Shown: positions 55,867 to 64,000 of the stretch, piece after piece
How positions within the stretch are numbered: position 1 is the first letter of the stretch
Layout of the letters: every line of letters starts with the position of its first letter
DNA from: Agromyces bauzanensis
GTDB lineage: Bacteria > Actinomycetota > Actinomycetes > Actinomycetales > Microbacteriaceae
NCBI RefSeq assembly: GCF_014645655.1
Contig: NZ_BMMD01000005.1
Location: 1 to 64,000, forward strand
DNA: 64,000 nucleotides
Direction: 5' to 3'
The notes under the pieces: model-generated
Seen by the model: only the letters and a program-made list of their open reading frames with translations
Databases searched by the model: none
What the model was told of the DNA's origin: nothing
Made by a program: the position numbers and the translations under genes

Positions 55867-56805
55867 ATGAGCACCGCATCGACCGTCATCAAGGCGAAGC
55901 AACGACCTGGCGATCGGGTCTTCTCCGGGTCGGCCGTGTTCGCCGGGTCCATGATCCTCGTGACCCTCGCGGCCGTGGCGATCTTCCTCATCGTGCAGAG
56001 CCTTCCCGCCCTGTTCGCGACGAGCGAGGACGCCTCGATCCTTCCCACGAACTTCTGGGCCTACGTCGGCCCGCTCATCTTCGGCACGGTGTGGGCGTCG
56101 GCGCTCGCACTCCTGATGGCTCTGCCGGTCTCGATCGGCATCGCGTTGTTCATCTCGCACTACGCGCCCCGGCGGCTCGCCTCGGTGCTCGGCTACATCG
56201 TCGACCTGCTCGCCGCAGTGCCCTCCGTGGTCTTCGGCCTGTGGGGCATCGGCGTGCTCGCGCCCGCGGTGCAGCCCCTCTACTCCTGGCTGGTCGACAA
56301 CCTCGGTTGGTTCCCGTTGTTCGCGGGCCCCGTGTCGGGCACCGGACGCACCATCCTCACCGCGGCGATCGTGCTCGCCGTGATGGTGCTGCCGATCATG
56401 ACCGCCATCAACCGCGAGGTCTTCCTGCAGACGCCGGTGCTCCACGAGGAGGCCGCGCTCGCGCTCGGTGCGACGCGCTGGGAGATGATCCGCACGGCGG
56501 TGCTCCCCTTCGGCCGTTCCGGCATCATCTCCGCCTCGGTGCTCGGACTCGGCCGCGCGCTCGGCGAAACCATGGCCGTGGCCATGGTGCTCTCCGCCAG
56601 CGGCGCGTTGACCTTCGAACTGCTCACCTCCGTGAATCCGTCGACCATCGCCGCTAACATCGCACTCAGCTTCCCCGAGGCGTACGGCCCGAACGTCAAC
56701 GTGCTCATCGCCACGGGCCTCATCCTCTTCATCGTGACCTTTGCGGTCAACGCGTTCGCCCGCTGGATCGTCAGCCGTCGCAAGGAATTCTCGGGAGCCA
56801 ACTGA
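55867..56805 (+). CDS. pstC: phosphate ABC transporter permease PstC
   Basis: This 312-aa protein has six membrane helices with the EAA loop EEAALALGATRWEMIRTAVLPFG. Hydrophilic N-terminus of about 20 residues. Start at ATG 55867. The stop overlaps the pstA ATG by one base (TGATG). It forms the phosphate channel with PstA. Confidence 0.95.
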   Translation: MSTASTVIKAKQRPGDRVFSGSAVFAGSMILVTLAAVAIFLIVQSLPALFATSEDASILPTNFWAYVGPLIFGTVWASALALLMALPVSIGIALFISHYAPRRLASVLGYIVDLLAAVPSVVFGLWGIGVLAPAVQPLYSWLVDNLGWFPLFAGPVSGTGRTILTAAIVLAVMVLPIMTAINREVFLQTPVLHEEAALALGATRWEMIRTAVLPFGRSGIISASVLGLGRALGETMAVAMVLSASGALTFELLTSVNPSTIAANIALSFPEAYGPNVNVLIATGLILFIVTFAVNAFARWIVSRRKEFSGAN

Positions 56806-57905
56806 TGACGATGACGACCAAGCCCGACACGCCCGCCGCAGTCACGACCCCCATCCAGAACTCGCTCACGGCGGGGCGTCTCCCGACCCCGGCCCCGTGG
56901 ATCATCCTCGGCGCGGCGATCGCGGTCTCTGCCGCGATCTTCGGTGTGATGGCTGTCGCCGGCGGAAGCGGCTACAACTGGGGCGGCGCCCTCCTGGTCG
57001 GCGCGCTCCTCTACATCCCATCGGTCTGGCTCTTCTCGGTGCTCGTCGAGGGCCGCCGTCGCGCCATGGACCGCCTCGTCACGGCGCTCGTGACGGGAGC
57101 CTTCGTGCTCGCGATGATCCCGCTCGTCTCCCTCACGATCACGGTCGTGACCTTCGGGCTCGCCCGTTTCGACGCCGAGTTCTTCACGAACTCGATGAGG
57201 AACGTCACGGGAGAGGGCGGCGGTATCGTCCACGCGATCGTGGGAACCCTCCTGATGACCGGAACCGCAGCGCTGATCTCGATCCCGATCGGCCTCATGA
57301 CCTCGGTCTACCTCGTCGAGTACGGGCACGGGCGACTCGCGCGCGGGATCACCTTCCTCGTCGACGTCATGACCGGCATCCCGTCGATCGTCGCCGGCCT
57401 GTTCGCCTACGCGGTGTTCTCCATCTTCCTCGGCCCCGGCACCCGCACCGGCATCGCCGGCGCCGTCTCGCTCGCGGTGCTCATGATCCCCGTCGTCGTA
57501 CGCTCGAGCGAGGAGATGCTGCGACTCGTGCCGAACGAACTGCGCGAGGCGGCCTACGCCCTCGGCGTGCCCAAGTGGCTCACGATCGTGAAGGTCGTGC
57601 TGCCCACCTCGATGGCGGGCATCACGACCGGCATCATGCTCTCCATCGCGCGGGTCATCGGCGAGACGGCGCCGCTGCTCATCGCCGCGGGATTCACCGC
57701 GAGCGTGAACTACAACATGTTCGACGGCCGCATGCAGTCGCTGCCCGTATTCGTGTACACGCAGTATGCGAACCAGGGAAATCCGCCCCAGGCGTACCTC
57801 GACCGTGCGTGGGCGGCGGCCCTCACCCTCATCCTGATCGTCATGGCGCTGAACCTCATCGCCCGACTCGTCGCCCGCTTCTTCGCCCCGAAGTTCGGCC
57901 GCTGA
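56805..57905 (+). CDS. pstA: phosphate ABC transporter permease PstA
   Basis: This 366-aa protein, longer than the usual PstA by an N-terminal extension of about 85 residues holding two extra hydrophobic segments ([20 protein letters not shown] and [20 protein letters not shown]). The conserved core has six helices and the EAA loop [22 protein letters not shown]. Overlaps pstC by one base. Pairs with PstC and PstB. Confidence 0.94.
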   Translation: MTMTTKPDTPAAVTTPIQNSLTAGRLPTPAPWIILGAAIAVSAAIFGVMAVAGGSGYNWGGALLVGALLYIPSVWLFSVLVEGRRRAMDRLVTALVTGAFVLAMIPLVSLTITVVTFGLARFDAEFFTNSMRNVTGEGGGIVHAIVGTLLMTGTAALISIPIGLMTSVYLVEYGHGRLARGITFLVDVMTGIPSIVAGLFAYAVFSIFLGPGTRTGIAGAVSLAVLMIPVVVRSSEEMLRLVPNELREAAYALGVPKWLTIVKVVLPTSMAGITTGIMLSIARVIGETAPLLIAAGFTASVNYNMFDGRMQSLPVFVYTQYANQGNPPQAYLDRAWAAALTLILIVMALNLIARLVARFFAPKFGR

Positions 57906-57924
57906 ACCGCCAGTTAGGAAACCC

Positions 57925-58704
57925 GTGTCCAAGCGCATCGAAGTCCGCGACCTCAACGTCTACTACGGCAAGTTCCTCGCAGTGGAGGGTGTGAACATGG
58001 AGATCGAGCCCCGCAGTGTCACGGCGTTCATCGGCCCTTCCGGCTGTGGCAAGACGACCTTCCTGCGCACGCTGAACCGCATGCACGAGGTGGTGCCGGG
58101 CGCGCGCGTCGAGGGCGAGGTGCTCATCGACGGCAACAACCTCTACGACCCCGACGTCGACCCCGTGCTCGTGCGCCGCCAGGTCGGCATGGTGTTCCAG
58201 CGCCCGAACCCGTTCCCGACGATGTCGGTCAAGGACAACGTGCTGGCGGGCGTGAAGCTCAACAACCGGCGCATCTCGAAGTCCGACGCCGACGAACTCA
58301 TGGAGAGGTCGCTGCGCAGTGCGAATCTCTGGAACGAGGTGAAGGACCGCCTCGACCGCCCGGGCTCGGGCCTGTCGGGCGGCCAGCAGCAGCGCCTCTG
58401 CATCGCCCGTGCGATCGCGGTCTCCCCCGAGGTGATCCTCATGGACGAGCCGTGCTCGGCGCTCGACCCCATCTCGACGCTCGCGATCGAGGACCTCATC
58501 GAGGAGCTCAAGCAGGACTACACGATCGTCATCGTGACCCACAACATGCAGCAGGCATCTCGGGTCTCCGATCGCACCGCGTTCTTCAACATCGCCGGCA
58601 CGGGCAAGCCCGGCAAGCTCATCGAGTACGACGACACCACGACGATCTTCTCGAACCCGTCGGTGAAGGCCACCGAGGACTACGTCTCCGGACGCTTCGG
58701 CTGA
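57925..58704 (+). CDS. pstB: phosphate ABC transporter ATPase PstB
   Basis: This 259-aa ATPase is read from GTG 57925. Walker [18 protein letters not shown], signature [14 protein letters not shown], Walker [14 protein letters not shown] and switch His in [13 protein letters not shown] are all present. The PstB hallmark [14 protein letters not shown] follows the Walker A region. It ends the pst operon 19 bp after pstA. Confidence 0.96.
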   Translation: MSKRIEVRDLNVYYGKFLAVEGVNMEIEPRSVTAFIGPSGCGKTTFLRTLNRMHEVVPGARVEGEVLIDGNNLYDPDVDPVLVRRQVGMVFQRPNPFPTMSVKDNVLAGVKLNNRRISKSDADELMERSLRSANLWNEVKDRLDRPGSGLSGGQQQRLCIARAIAVSPEVILMDEPCSALDPISTLAIEDLIEELKQDYTIVIVTHNMQQASRVSDRTAFFNIAGTGKPGKLIEYDDTTTIFSNPSVKATEDYVSGRFG

Positions 58705-58924
58705 TCGCCGAAACCCTGTTACCATCGAGTCACGGTGTCGGCCCACCCCCGTCGGCATCACCCGCGATTCCCACCCTCCAGCGGTGAGCTAGTGGCTGCG
58801 GCGCGTACGGCGCCGCCCCACGACTCGGCAGTCACCGCATGGTGCGTATCTTCGTTCAGTGGCGACCACCCGCCCCGCACCCCGCTTCGACGCATCCGTG
58901 CGTCCGCCGTTCGAAGGATCCGAC

Positions 58925-60112
58925 ATGACCGATCGCGCCAGCGACACCAGTCCCATCTCCCTGACCGACGCCGAGATCTTCGCCGCCCATGACGGCGGCA
59001 AGCTCGAGATCGCCCTCACGTCGCCGCTCGACACGAGACGCGACCTCTCCATCGCGTACACGCCCGGCGTCGCGCGGGTGAGCCGCATGATCCACTCCGC
59101 CCCCGAGACGGCCGAGCAGTACACGTGGGCGAGCCGCCTCGTCGCGGTCGTGAGCGATGGCACCGCCGTGCTCGGCCTCGGGAACATCGGCGCGGCCGCC
59201 TCGCTGCCCGTCATGGAGGGCAAGGCCGCACTCTTCCGCCGCTTCGGCGGGCTGAACTCCATCCCGCTCGTCATCGAGACGACCGACGTCGACGAGATCG
59301 TCGAGACGCTCGTGCGGCTTCGCTCGAGCTTCGGCGCGGTGAACCTCGAGGACGTCTCCGCGCCGCGCTGCTTCGAGCTGGAGGCCAAGCTCATCGAGGC
59401 GCTCGACATGCCCGTGATGCACGACGACCAGCACGGCACGGCCGTCGTGGTGCTCGCGGCGCTCACGAACGCCGCGACGCTCGTCGGGCGGGAGCTCGAG
59501 TCGCTCCGCGTCGTGATCGCCGGTGCGGGCGCGGCCGGCATCGCGGTCGCCGAGATCCTGCTCCAGGTCGGTGTCTCCGACGTCGTGCTCCTCGACTCGC
59601 GCGGCATCGTGACGACGGCCCGCGACGACCTCACCGGGGTGAAGTCGGCATACGCTGCACGCACCAACCCGCGCGGGCTCGCGGGTGGCATCGCCGAGGC
59701 CCTCGACGGTGCGGACGTCTTCATCGGCGTCTCCTCCGGCAGCGTGCCCGAGTCGGCGCTCGCGACCATGTCGAGCGACGCCATCGTCTTCGCCCTCTCG
59801 AATCCCGACCCCGAGGTGCATCCTGAGATCGCCGCCCGCCACGCCCGCATCGTCGCGACGGGTCGCAGCGACTTCCCCAACCAGATCAACAACGTGCTCG
59901 CGTTCCCCGGCATCTTCCGAGGCACGCTCGACGCGCGCGGGACGCGCATCACGACCGGGATGAAGATCGCTGCAGCCCGGACTATCGCGGGCATCGTCGG
60001 CGACGACCTGGCGCCCGACCACATCGTGCCGAGCCCGCTCGACGAGCGTGTCGCTCCCGCCGTGGCCGCGGCGGTCGTGGCCGCGGTGACCGACCGCCGT
60101 CCGCAGCCGTAG
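58925..60112 (+). CDS. NAD(P)-dependent malic enzyme
   Basis: This 395-aa enzyme is read from ATG 58925 (GTG 58859 is possible and would add 22 residues). Substrate motifs SIAYTPGVARVSR and KAALFRRFGGLNSIPLVIET are followed by the metal-binding LEDVSAPRCFELE, PVMHDDQHGTAVV, and the dinucleotide fold VIAGAGAAGIAVAEI. It converts malate to pyruvate and CO2. The 220 bp upstream hold a GCGGCGC/GCGCCGC hairpin (58797-58816) but no gene. Confidence 0.94.
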   Translation: MTDRASDTSPISLTDAEIFAAHDGGKLEIALTSPLDTRRDLSIAYTPGVARVSRMIHSAPETAEQYTWASRLVAVVSDGTAVLGLGNIGAAASLPVMEGKAALFRRFGGLNSIPLVIETTDVDEIVETLVRLRSSFGAVNLEDVSAPRCFELEAKLIEALDMPVMHDDQHGTAVVVLAALTNAATLVGRELESLRVVIAGAGAAGIAVAEILLQVGVSDVVLLDSRGIVTTARDDLTGVKSAYAARTNPRGLAGGIAEALDGADVFIGVSSGSVPESALATMSSDAIVFALSNPDPEVHPEIAARHARIVATGRSDFPNQINNVLAFPGIFRGTLDARGTRITTGMKIAAARTIAGIVGDDLAPDHIVPSPLDERVAPAVAAAVVAAVTDRRPQP

Positions 60113-60114
60113 GC

Positions 60115-61002
60115 TCAGTCCCGGGGGCTCAGCAGGTACGCGTTGAGTTCCCGGGCCTCGTCGGCGTCGTAGGGCAGGTCGCGGTCGTCGAGGTGGGTGA
60201 CCCCGGCGGCGAGCCGGACGCTCGACACCAGCCACACGGCATCCGCCGTCTCGAGGTCGTAGACCGGGATGTCGCGATACTCGGTCTGCCGGCCGGTCGC
60301 CCCGAGGTGCTCGAACAGGCTCTGCTGCGTCGTGCCGTGCAGGATCGCACCGGATGGCGCGGGCGTCGACCACACATCGCCACGACGGATGATGACGCTC
60401 GACGTGGGCCCCTCCATGACGTAGCCATCGCTCGTGAGGAAGATCGCGTCATGGGCGCCGCGCCGCTTCGCCTCGCGCAGGGCGGCCATGTTCACGGCGT
60501 AGCTCAGGGTCTTCGCGCCCAGGAGCAACCAGGGCGCCCGTTCCGCCGTGCCGCGGCCGTACCCGCGATCGAGGGTGACGGCGCGGATGCCGCGCCGCCG
60601 CACCTCGACGAAGCCCGCCGCCGGCGCGACGTGCAGCCACGCCGTCGGGGCCGGTCCGTGCTCGACACCGCGGCTGAGCACGAGCTTCAGCGCGAACTCG
60701 CCGGTGGGCGGAAGTGCGGCCACGGCGCGGGCGATGGCGGCCTCCCACTGCGGAAGGTTCGGCTCTGGCAGCTCGCAGATGCGGGCCGAGTTGCGCAGTC
60801 GTTCGAGGTGCGGTCTCGTCTCCTGCGCGTGGCCGTCGACGACGCCGATGGTCTCGAAGATGCCGTCGCCCCGCTGCGTCGACAGCTCCCCCACGCGCAG
60901 GGCGGGCATCGATGCGTCGACCTCATGGAACGTCGCGTCCAGCCGCGTGATGTCGGCGTCAGCGGGCAACGGTTCGATGAGGAGCGTGATGGTATCGGCC
61001 AT
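60115..61002 (-). CDS. class-IV aminotransferase (aminodeoxychorismate lyase-like)
   Basis: This 295-aa fold-type IV PLP enzyme has GDGIFETIGVVDGHAQETRPHLERLR, the PLP Lys in LLLGAKTLSYAVNMAALREAKRRGAHDAIFLTSDGYVMEGPTSSVIIRRG, and LHGTTQQSLFEHL. In this class substrates differ (branched-chain amino acids, D-amino acids or aminodeoxychorismate). The sequence is nearest to PabC-like lyases in my reading, so p-aminobenzoate formation is the first guess. It converges with the malic enzyme. Confidence 0.87.
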   Translation of the reverse strand: MADTITLLIEPLPADADITRLDATFHEVDASMPALRVGELSTQRGDGIFETIGVVDGHAQETRPHLERLRNSARICELPEPNLPQWEAAIARAVAALPPTGEFALKLVLSRGVEHGPAPTAWLHVAPAAGFVEVRRRGIRAVTLDRGYGRGTAERAPWLLLGAKTLSYAVNMAALREAKRRGAHDAIFLTSDGYVMEGPTSSVIIRRGDVWSTPAPSGAILHGTTQQSLFEHLGATGRQTEYRDIPVYDLETADAVWLVSSVRLAAGVTHLDDRDLPYDADEARELNAYLLSPRD

Positions 61003-61073
61003 GCTCCGATGCTACGCGGGCGATGGCGGCCGAGACCGCTGGGCGGCGGCCGCCAGCGGCTCCGGGCGGCGGC

Positions 61074-61107
61074 GGCTCGCAGTCGCCCGGGGCTCGCAGT
61101 CGCCCGG
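61074..61107. repeat. 17-bp tandem direct repeat
   Basis: GGCTCGCAGTCGCCCGG occurs twice in tandem (61074-61090, 61091-61107), immediately before the structured element at 61116. Confidence 0.75.
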
Positions 61108-61115
61108 TAGTACTA

Positions 61116-61197
61116 AGGCCGGGCCGCAGAACGCCTCTCGGCGCGAGGCCGCTCGAAGCGGCGAATATTGGAGCCCGGGGTTACTGCGGCCCGGCCT
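61116..61197. other. 82-nt structured element with long stem (MITE or ncRNA-like)
   Basis: AGGCCGGGCCGCAG (61116-61129) pairs perfectly with CTGCGGCCCGGCCT (61184-61197). Inside are GCCTC/GAGGC (61133-61149) and GCCGCT/AGCGGC (61148-61162), giving a branched fold, and a single-stranded AATATTGGAG. It lies between the aminotransferase start and the next gene's stop. I do not recognise it. It could be a MITE-like repeat, an ncRNA or a complex terminator for the gene at 61256. Confidence 0.55.
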
Positions 61198-61255
61198 CGT
61201 CAAGTGTAAACGAGATCGACGGGTCTGAAATTCCCGCGATGCGGATGCCTCGTGC

Positions 61256-61894
61256 TCAGTCGAGCGAATCGCGGCGCCAGAGTCGTGCGCACGAGGCGAA
61301 CTCGTCGGCCAGCTGCGTGAGGCGGAGCGCTCGTTGCGTCAGCCGGCCCGATCGCTCGGGATGAGCGGCGTCCGAGGCATCCGCGTCATCGGCAAGGCTG
61401 GCGAAGCCGGCGGCGACGACCCGCGCGAACGCGGCCGCGCGCTCGAGTGCGGCGGCGAAATCGCCGCCGAAGAGTCCCCGGAGGACCTGATCGGCCAGGT
61501 CCTGTACCTCGGCGGGACCGGCCGGGATCGGGGCGCCGGCGACGACCTGGTCGATCGTATGCGACACCTCGGTGCCCCGCTGGAATCCGAGGCTCACGCC
61601 GAGCGGATCCTGCCGGATGAGCGCTCGCAACAGGTACACGCGCCAGAGCGCTCCCGGCAGGCTCTTCGGAGAGGCGTGCGACCAGAGCTCGGCGATCGCA
61701 TCGATGCCGTGCTCGTCGGTATACGAGACGAGGCGCGCGACGACCGCGGGATCGGGATTGGAGCGCACACGCGACAGCAGGGCCGCGGCGGTGTCGTGGG
61801 CGACGTGGCTGAGGTGCGCGGGGTCCTCGGCGCCGAGGAAGCCCTCGAACATGCCCGGCGGGAACCGCGTGGGTCGGTGGAAGTCTGAAGCCAT
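61256..61894 (-). CDS. conserved hypothetical helical protein
   Basis: This 212-aa protein is read from ATG 61894 (MASDFHRPTRFPPGMF). It is helical throughout, with SHVAHDTAAALLSRVRSNPD, ELWSHASPKSLPGALWRVYLLRALIRQDPLGVSLGFQRG and ALERAAAFARVVAAGFASLADD. Similar proteins occur as single copies in Microbacteriaceae. No catalytic or DNA-binding motif is seen. Function unknown. Confidence 0.75.
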   Translation of the reverse strand: MASDFHRPTRFPPGMFEGFLGAEDPAHLSHVAHDTAAALLSRVRSNPDPAVVARLVSYTDEHGIDAIAELWSHASPKSLPGALWRVYLLRALIRQDPLGVSLGFQRGTEVSHTIDQVVAGAPIPAGPAEVQDLADQVLRGLFGGDFAAALERAAAFARVVAAGFASLADDADASDAAHPERSGRLTQRALRLTQLADEFASCARLWRRDSLD

Positions 61895-62002
61895 CGCCGC
61901 AAGGGTACTCCTCGTCGCTGGACGGCGTCGGCGCGTGCCCACGGGGATCGTCTCGCGGTGACGTTCCGGTGACCCTTCCTCGGTGTGCGCCGACGGTCGC
62001 GG

Positions 62003-62352
62003 TCAGCCGGCGATGGCGGCCGCGCGAAGCAGGAGTGCGACCGCCAGTTCGCCCCCATCCGCTCGTAGGTGACTTTCGCGTGCCGGTTGCGGCACCGGAC
62101 TTCGCACTTCGCGATCTCGGCCGTGACCCGCTGCCACGAATACGCCGCCTTCGCGAGTCTCATCACCTCCGCCGCCTTCTCGATGTGCGTCACGATGATC
62201 GACGGTGCTTCTCGAGGTTCCCGGCGTAGTACCGTCGAGCCCTGGCCGCATTGCACGCACGACAGACCGACTGCCGCCCGTCGGGCGACGCTGATCGCAC
62301 GTTGAACTGCGAGTGCTCGAGTGGGAGGCCTGCGGGTCGAGCAGGTCTTCAC
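62003..62352 (-). pseudogene. HNH endonuclease-like gene, degenerate
   Basis: A GTG start at 62352 with a strong AGGAGG opens MKTCSTRRPP; later comes YSWQRVTAEIAKCEVRCRNR, then HAKVTYERMGANW. This is the C-terminal zinc-finger part of small HNH nucleases, where intact genes show a CANCH pair and an upstream F-D-H. Here the second zinc Cys is Arg (RCRNRH) and the catalytic D-H is lost. The expected C-terminal end (LLLRAAAIAG) lies in another frame ending at 62003. So the gene is disabled. It lies 160 bp from the intron-bearing tRNA gene. Confidence 0.6.
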
Positions 62353-62514
62353 GATTCCTCCTGTCGCAGCCTGAGGGCAGCGTAGAACCTGCCACGGGCG
62401 TTGGAGCGGATTCGACGACGGCCAAGACCTTCGGCACCGTGGACCGCTTACGCGCTGGACATCGGAGACGGCAGCAGGAGGGAGCCCGACGGTGCGGGCT
62501 GTTAGGGTGATGAT

Positions 62515-62841
62515 GCCCCTATAGCTCAGTTGGTTAGAGCAACGGACTTCAAAACAGAAAATGGAGCGCCAGCGCCGAAATGCGTTGGATGACCGCCGCT
62601 ATATGCTGGAACACCCTGAGAGCCCGAGGTACTCGCCCTCCTGGGCAGTGACAATCCGAGGGATTGGGCAATCAGCAGGTAACCGCGAGGGAACCTCAGA
62701 GACTACACGCGGCGCACCTGACCGGAGCCAGGCTCCGAAGGTGAAGATATAGTCCAGACTGCAAGCCGCTCGACGGTGGCTGGGGAAACCCAGTGCAGCA
62801 GGTTAATCCGTGGGTCCAGGGTTCGAGTCCCTGTGGGGGCA
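62515..62841 (+). tRNA. tRNA-Lys (anticodon UUU), interrupted by a group I intron
   Basis: The 5' exon is 62515-62549 (acceptor GCCCCTA, D-arm GCTCAGTTGGTTAGAGC, anticodon-stem ACGGA, then C-T-T). The 3' exon is 62803-62841 (TTAATCCGT, T-arm CAGGGTTCGAGTCCCTG, acceptor TGGGGGC, discriminator A). Joined, the 74-nt tRNA has anticodon loop CTTTTAA, hence UUU (Lys). All stems pair. The intron sits between nucleotides 34 and 35, inside the anticodon. CCA is not encoded. The gene is functional only if splicing occurs. Confidence 0.9.
62550..62802 (+). ncRNA. self-splicing group I intron (subgroup IC3-like), 253 nt, no ORF
   Basis: Conserved core elements are present in order. P1 forms between the exon end CUU and intron GAG in ATGGAGC (U-G pair at the splice site). 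P5 is AATCC/GGATT (62653-62665), the Q element AATCAGCAGG begins at 62670, R is TCAGAGACTACAC (62696-62708), P8 is CACCT/AGGTG (62715-62743), and S is AAGATATAGTCC (62744-62755), with P7 GACTA pairing to TAGTC. A GAAA tetraloop hairpin CTGGG/CCCAG lies at 62780-62793, and the intron ends in G (62802). Too short for a homing endonuclease. Splicing itself is not shown by sequence. Confidence 0.92.
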
Positions 62842-63315
62842 CACACCACGTCGCACCGGCCGTGTGAGGACGAGAGCATGCCATGACCAGTGTTGTCAAG
62901 GCCTGTCGCTCCTTCACGGCGCCGCGTAGAACGGTACGCATCGGATCCCGAGGGGTCCGACCAGGTGGCCGGACCGGTCGGCGCAGCGCAGACGACCACG
63001 CGCTTCCCAGGACGCGTCGATCGGCTCCGGTCCACCGGGGCGACGACCGGCCCCGACGACGACCGGTGACGCAACTCGATGGGGATGGTGCCACGTCGCA
63101 CGGTTCTGACGTCCGAACGGGTTCTCGCACGCGAAACCCCGGACACCGCCCGGCGGACGTCCCCGCCGTGGCGGCTCCGCCCCAGGTTCCCCTTCCTGCA
63201 CCACGTCGTGCAGGTGAGTCTCACCGTAACCCCCGAATCCGGCGCACACCAGCGTTCCCCACCCGTTCTGGGGGGGCGACAGACGTGACGCGGTGCCTCC
63301 ACGCTCCGTGCGGCG
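62842..63315. other. intergenic region, nothing recognised
   Basis: 474 bp without a convincing gene on either strand. Frames are open because GC is high, but they are Arg/Pro-rich and lack motifs. The end of the LLM oxidoreductase gene lies at 63316. Confidence 0.55.
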
Positions 63316-64000
63316 TCAGCCGACGAGCGCCCGGAACCCCGTCATGAGGGCCAACCGCTCCGCCGACGTACGGGCGAGCGGGGTCACCGCGAGGCTCGTC
63401 ACGCCCGCCTGGCGAAAGGCGTCGACCCGCTCGGCGACGTGGGACGTCGGTCCGATGAGCGAGATCGCCCCGACGAGCTCATCGGGCACTGCGGCCGCGG
63501 CCTCCTCCTTGCGCCCGTCGAGGTAGAGGTCCTGGATCCGTGCCGCGTCGGCCTCGAAGCCGTATCCGGCGATGAGGTCGTTGTAGAAGTTCTTGCCGCG
63601 GGCGCCCATGCCGCCGATGTAGAGGGCGAGTTGCGGCTTCACGGCCGCGATCGCCGCCGCTGCGGCATCCGGCCGATCGGTGATGGCGAGCGCCGGGCTC
63701 GCGAACACGTCCAGCGGCGCGAGGCCGGCGTCGCGCTTCACCGCTCCGGCCGCGAGCGCGGCGCCCCAGGTGCCGGCGGCTCGCTCGGGGTGGAAGAACA
63801 TCGGCAGCCAGCCGTCGGCGATCTCGGCGGTCTGCTCGACCGACTTGGGCCCGAGCGCCGCGACGGTGATTGGGATGCGCTCGCGCACCGGATGGTTGAT
63901 GAGCTTCAGCGGCTTGCCGAGCCCGGTGCCCTCCCCCGCCGGCAGCGGGATGCGGTAGTTACGGCCCTGGTGCACGACGGGCTCGCGCCGCCACGTCATG
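63316..64000 (-). CDS. LLM-class flavin oxidoreductase (F420-dependent type), 5' end outside window
   Basis: About 228 codons of the C-terminal part are present, and the start lies beyond the window edge. Visible are NHPVRERIPITVAALGPKSVEQTAEIADGWLP, a typical luciferase-like F420/FMN-binding strand, and NFYNDLIAGYGFEADAARIQDLYLDGRKEEAAAAVPDELVGAISLIG with the closing AGVTSLAVTPLARTSAERL. The cofactor is F420 or FMN by family; the substrate is unknown. Confidence 0.88.
   Translation of the reverse strand, partial: MTWRREPVVHQGRNYRIPLPAGEGTGLGKPLKLINHPVRERIPITVAALGPKSVEQTAEIADGWLPMFFHPERAAGTWGAALAAGAVKRDAGLAPLDVFASPALAITDRPDAAAAAIAAVKPQLALYIGGMGARGKNFYNDLIAGYGFEADAARIQDLYLDGRKEEAAAAVPDELVGAISLIGPTSHVAERVDAFRQAGVTSLAVTPLARTSAERLALMTGFRALVG

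Noticed and set aside
62515..62590. Reading the 5' half as a tRNA with anticodon TCA (Sec-like)
   Set aside because: The sequence after CTTCAAA does not close the anticodon stem or supply a T-arm; the true 3' half is 253 nt further on, with group I core motifs between.
62703..63302. 199-codon minus-strand frame over the tRNA and intron
   Set aside because: It is translated from tRNA and intron sequence and has no domain.

Overview
The window is chromosomal DNA from a high-GC actinobacterium, most likely of the family Microbacteriaceae (Agromyces-like). The evidence is the very high GC at third codon positions and many family-typical neighbourhoods: a DUF2530 / DUF3027 / cold-shock block, an XPB helicase with its helicase-associated partner, cysS-rlmB-ispDF-carD, SenX3-RegX3, GlnR, ppk with a NUDIX-phosphatase fusion, and pstSCAB. 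The genus is inferred from gene order and protein character, not measured.

About 1-7,000 is accessory and partly decayed. It holds a Doc-type toxin-antitoxin pair with a palindromic operator, a small HTH protein of unknown role, an excisionase-like remnant, an unusual 760-aa protein with three LOTUS/OST-HTH-like repeats joined to a P-loop ATPase, a short Abi-like ORF, a 5'-truncated tyrosine recombinase beside tRNA-Arg(CCU), and a damaged lactonase gene. This looks like the tRNA-proximal end of an integrated island.

7,000-25,500 is mostly core. It contains two secreted cell-wall hydrolases (CHAP and NlpC/P60) with near-identical promoters, an HNH nuclease, a DtxR/IdeR-type regulator, serC, the helicase pair, a ferric-iron ABC transporter (binding protein, permease, ATPase) behind a DtxR-type iron box, and a four-gene pterin-like operon (folE, FAD oxidoreductase, DHPS-like protein, RibD-C reductase) divergent from a Cys-rich ArsR/SufR-like regulator. 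25,500-42,600 carries a two-component system whose kinase has a long disordered insertion, a WXG100 protein, groL with a CIRCE element, two cold-shock proteins, msrB, tRNA-Thr(UGU), a DsbA-like protein, an orphan MsiK-type sugar ABC ATPase, and the rlmB-cysS-ispDF-carD cluster.

42,600-58,700 is largely a phosphate regulon: regX3-senX3, phoU, ppk, a NUDIX-phosphatase and pstSCAB. Direct-repeat PHO boxes stand in front of phoU/senX3, ppk and pstS, so the regulator and its probable targets lie within 15 kb. glnR sits directly before ppk. Between these are gpm, YgfZ and nitrobindin-like genes and two decayed genes (a methyltransferase and a FUSC exporter).

58,700-64,000 has a malic enzyme, a class-IV aminotransferase, a structured repeat element, a degenerate HNH gene and, most notably, a tRNA-Lys(UUU) gene interrupted in its anticodon by a 253-nt group I intron with recognisable P5, P7, P8 and P9 elements. 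The window ends inside an LLM-type flavin oxidoreductase. REP-like imperfect palindromes recur between genes, and one inverted pair brackets a GIY-YIG nuclease remnant.
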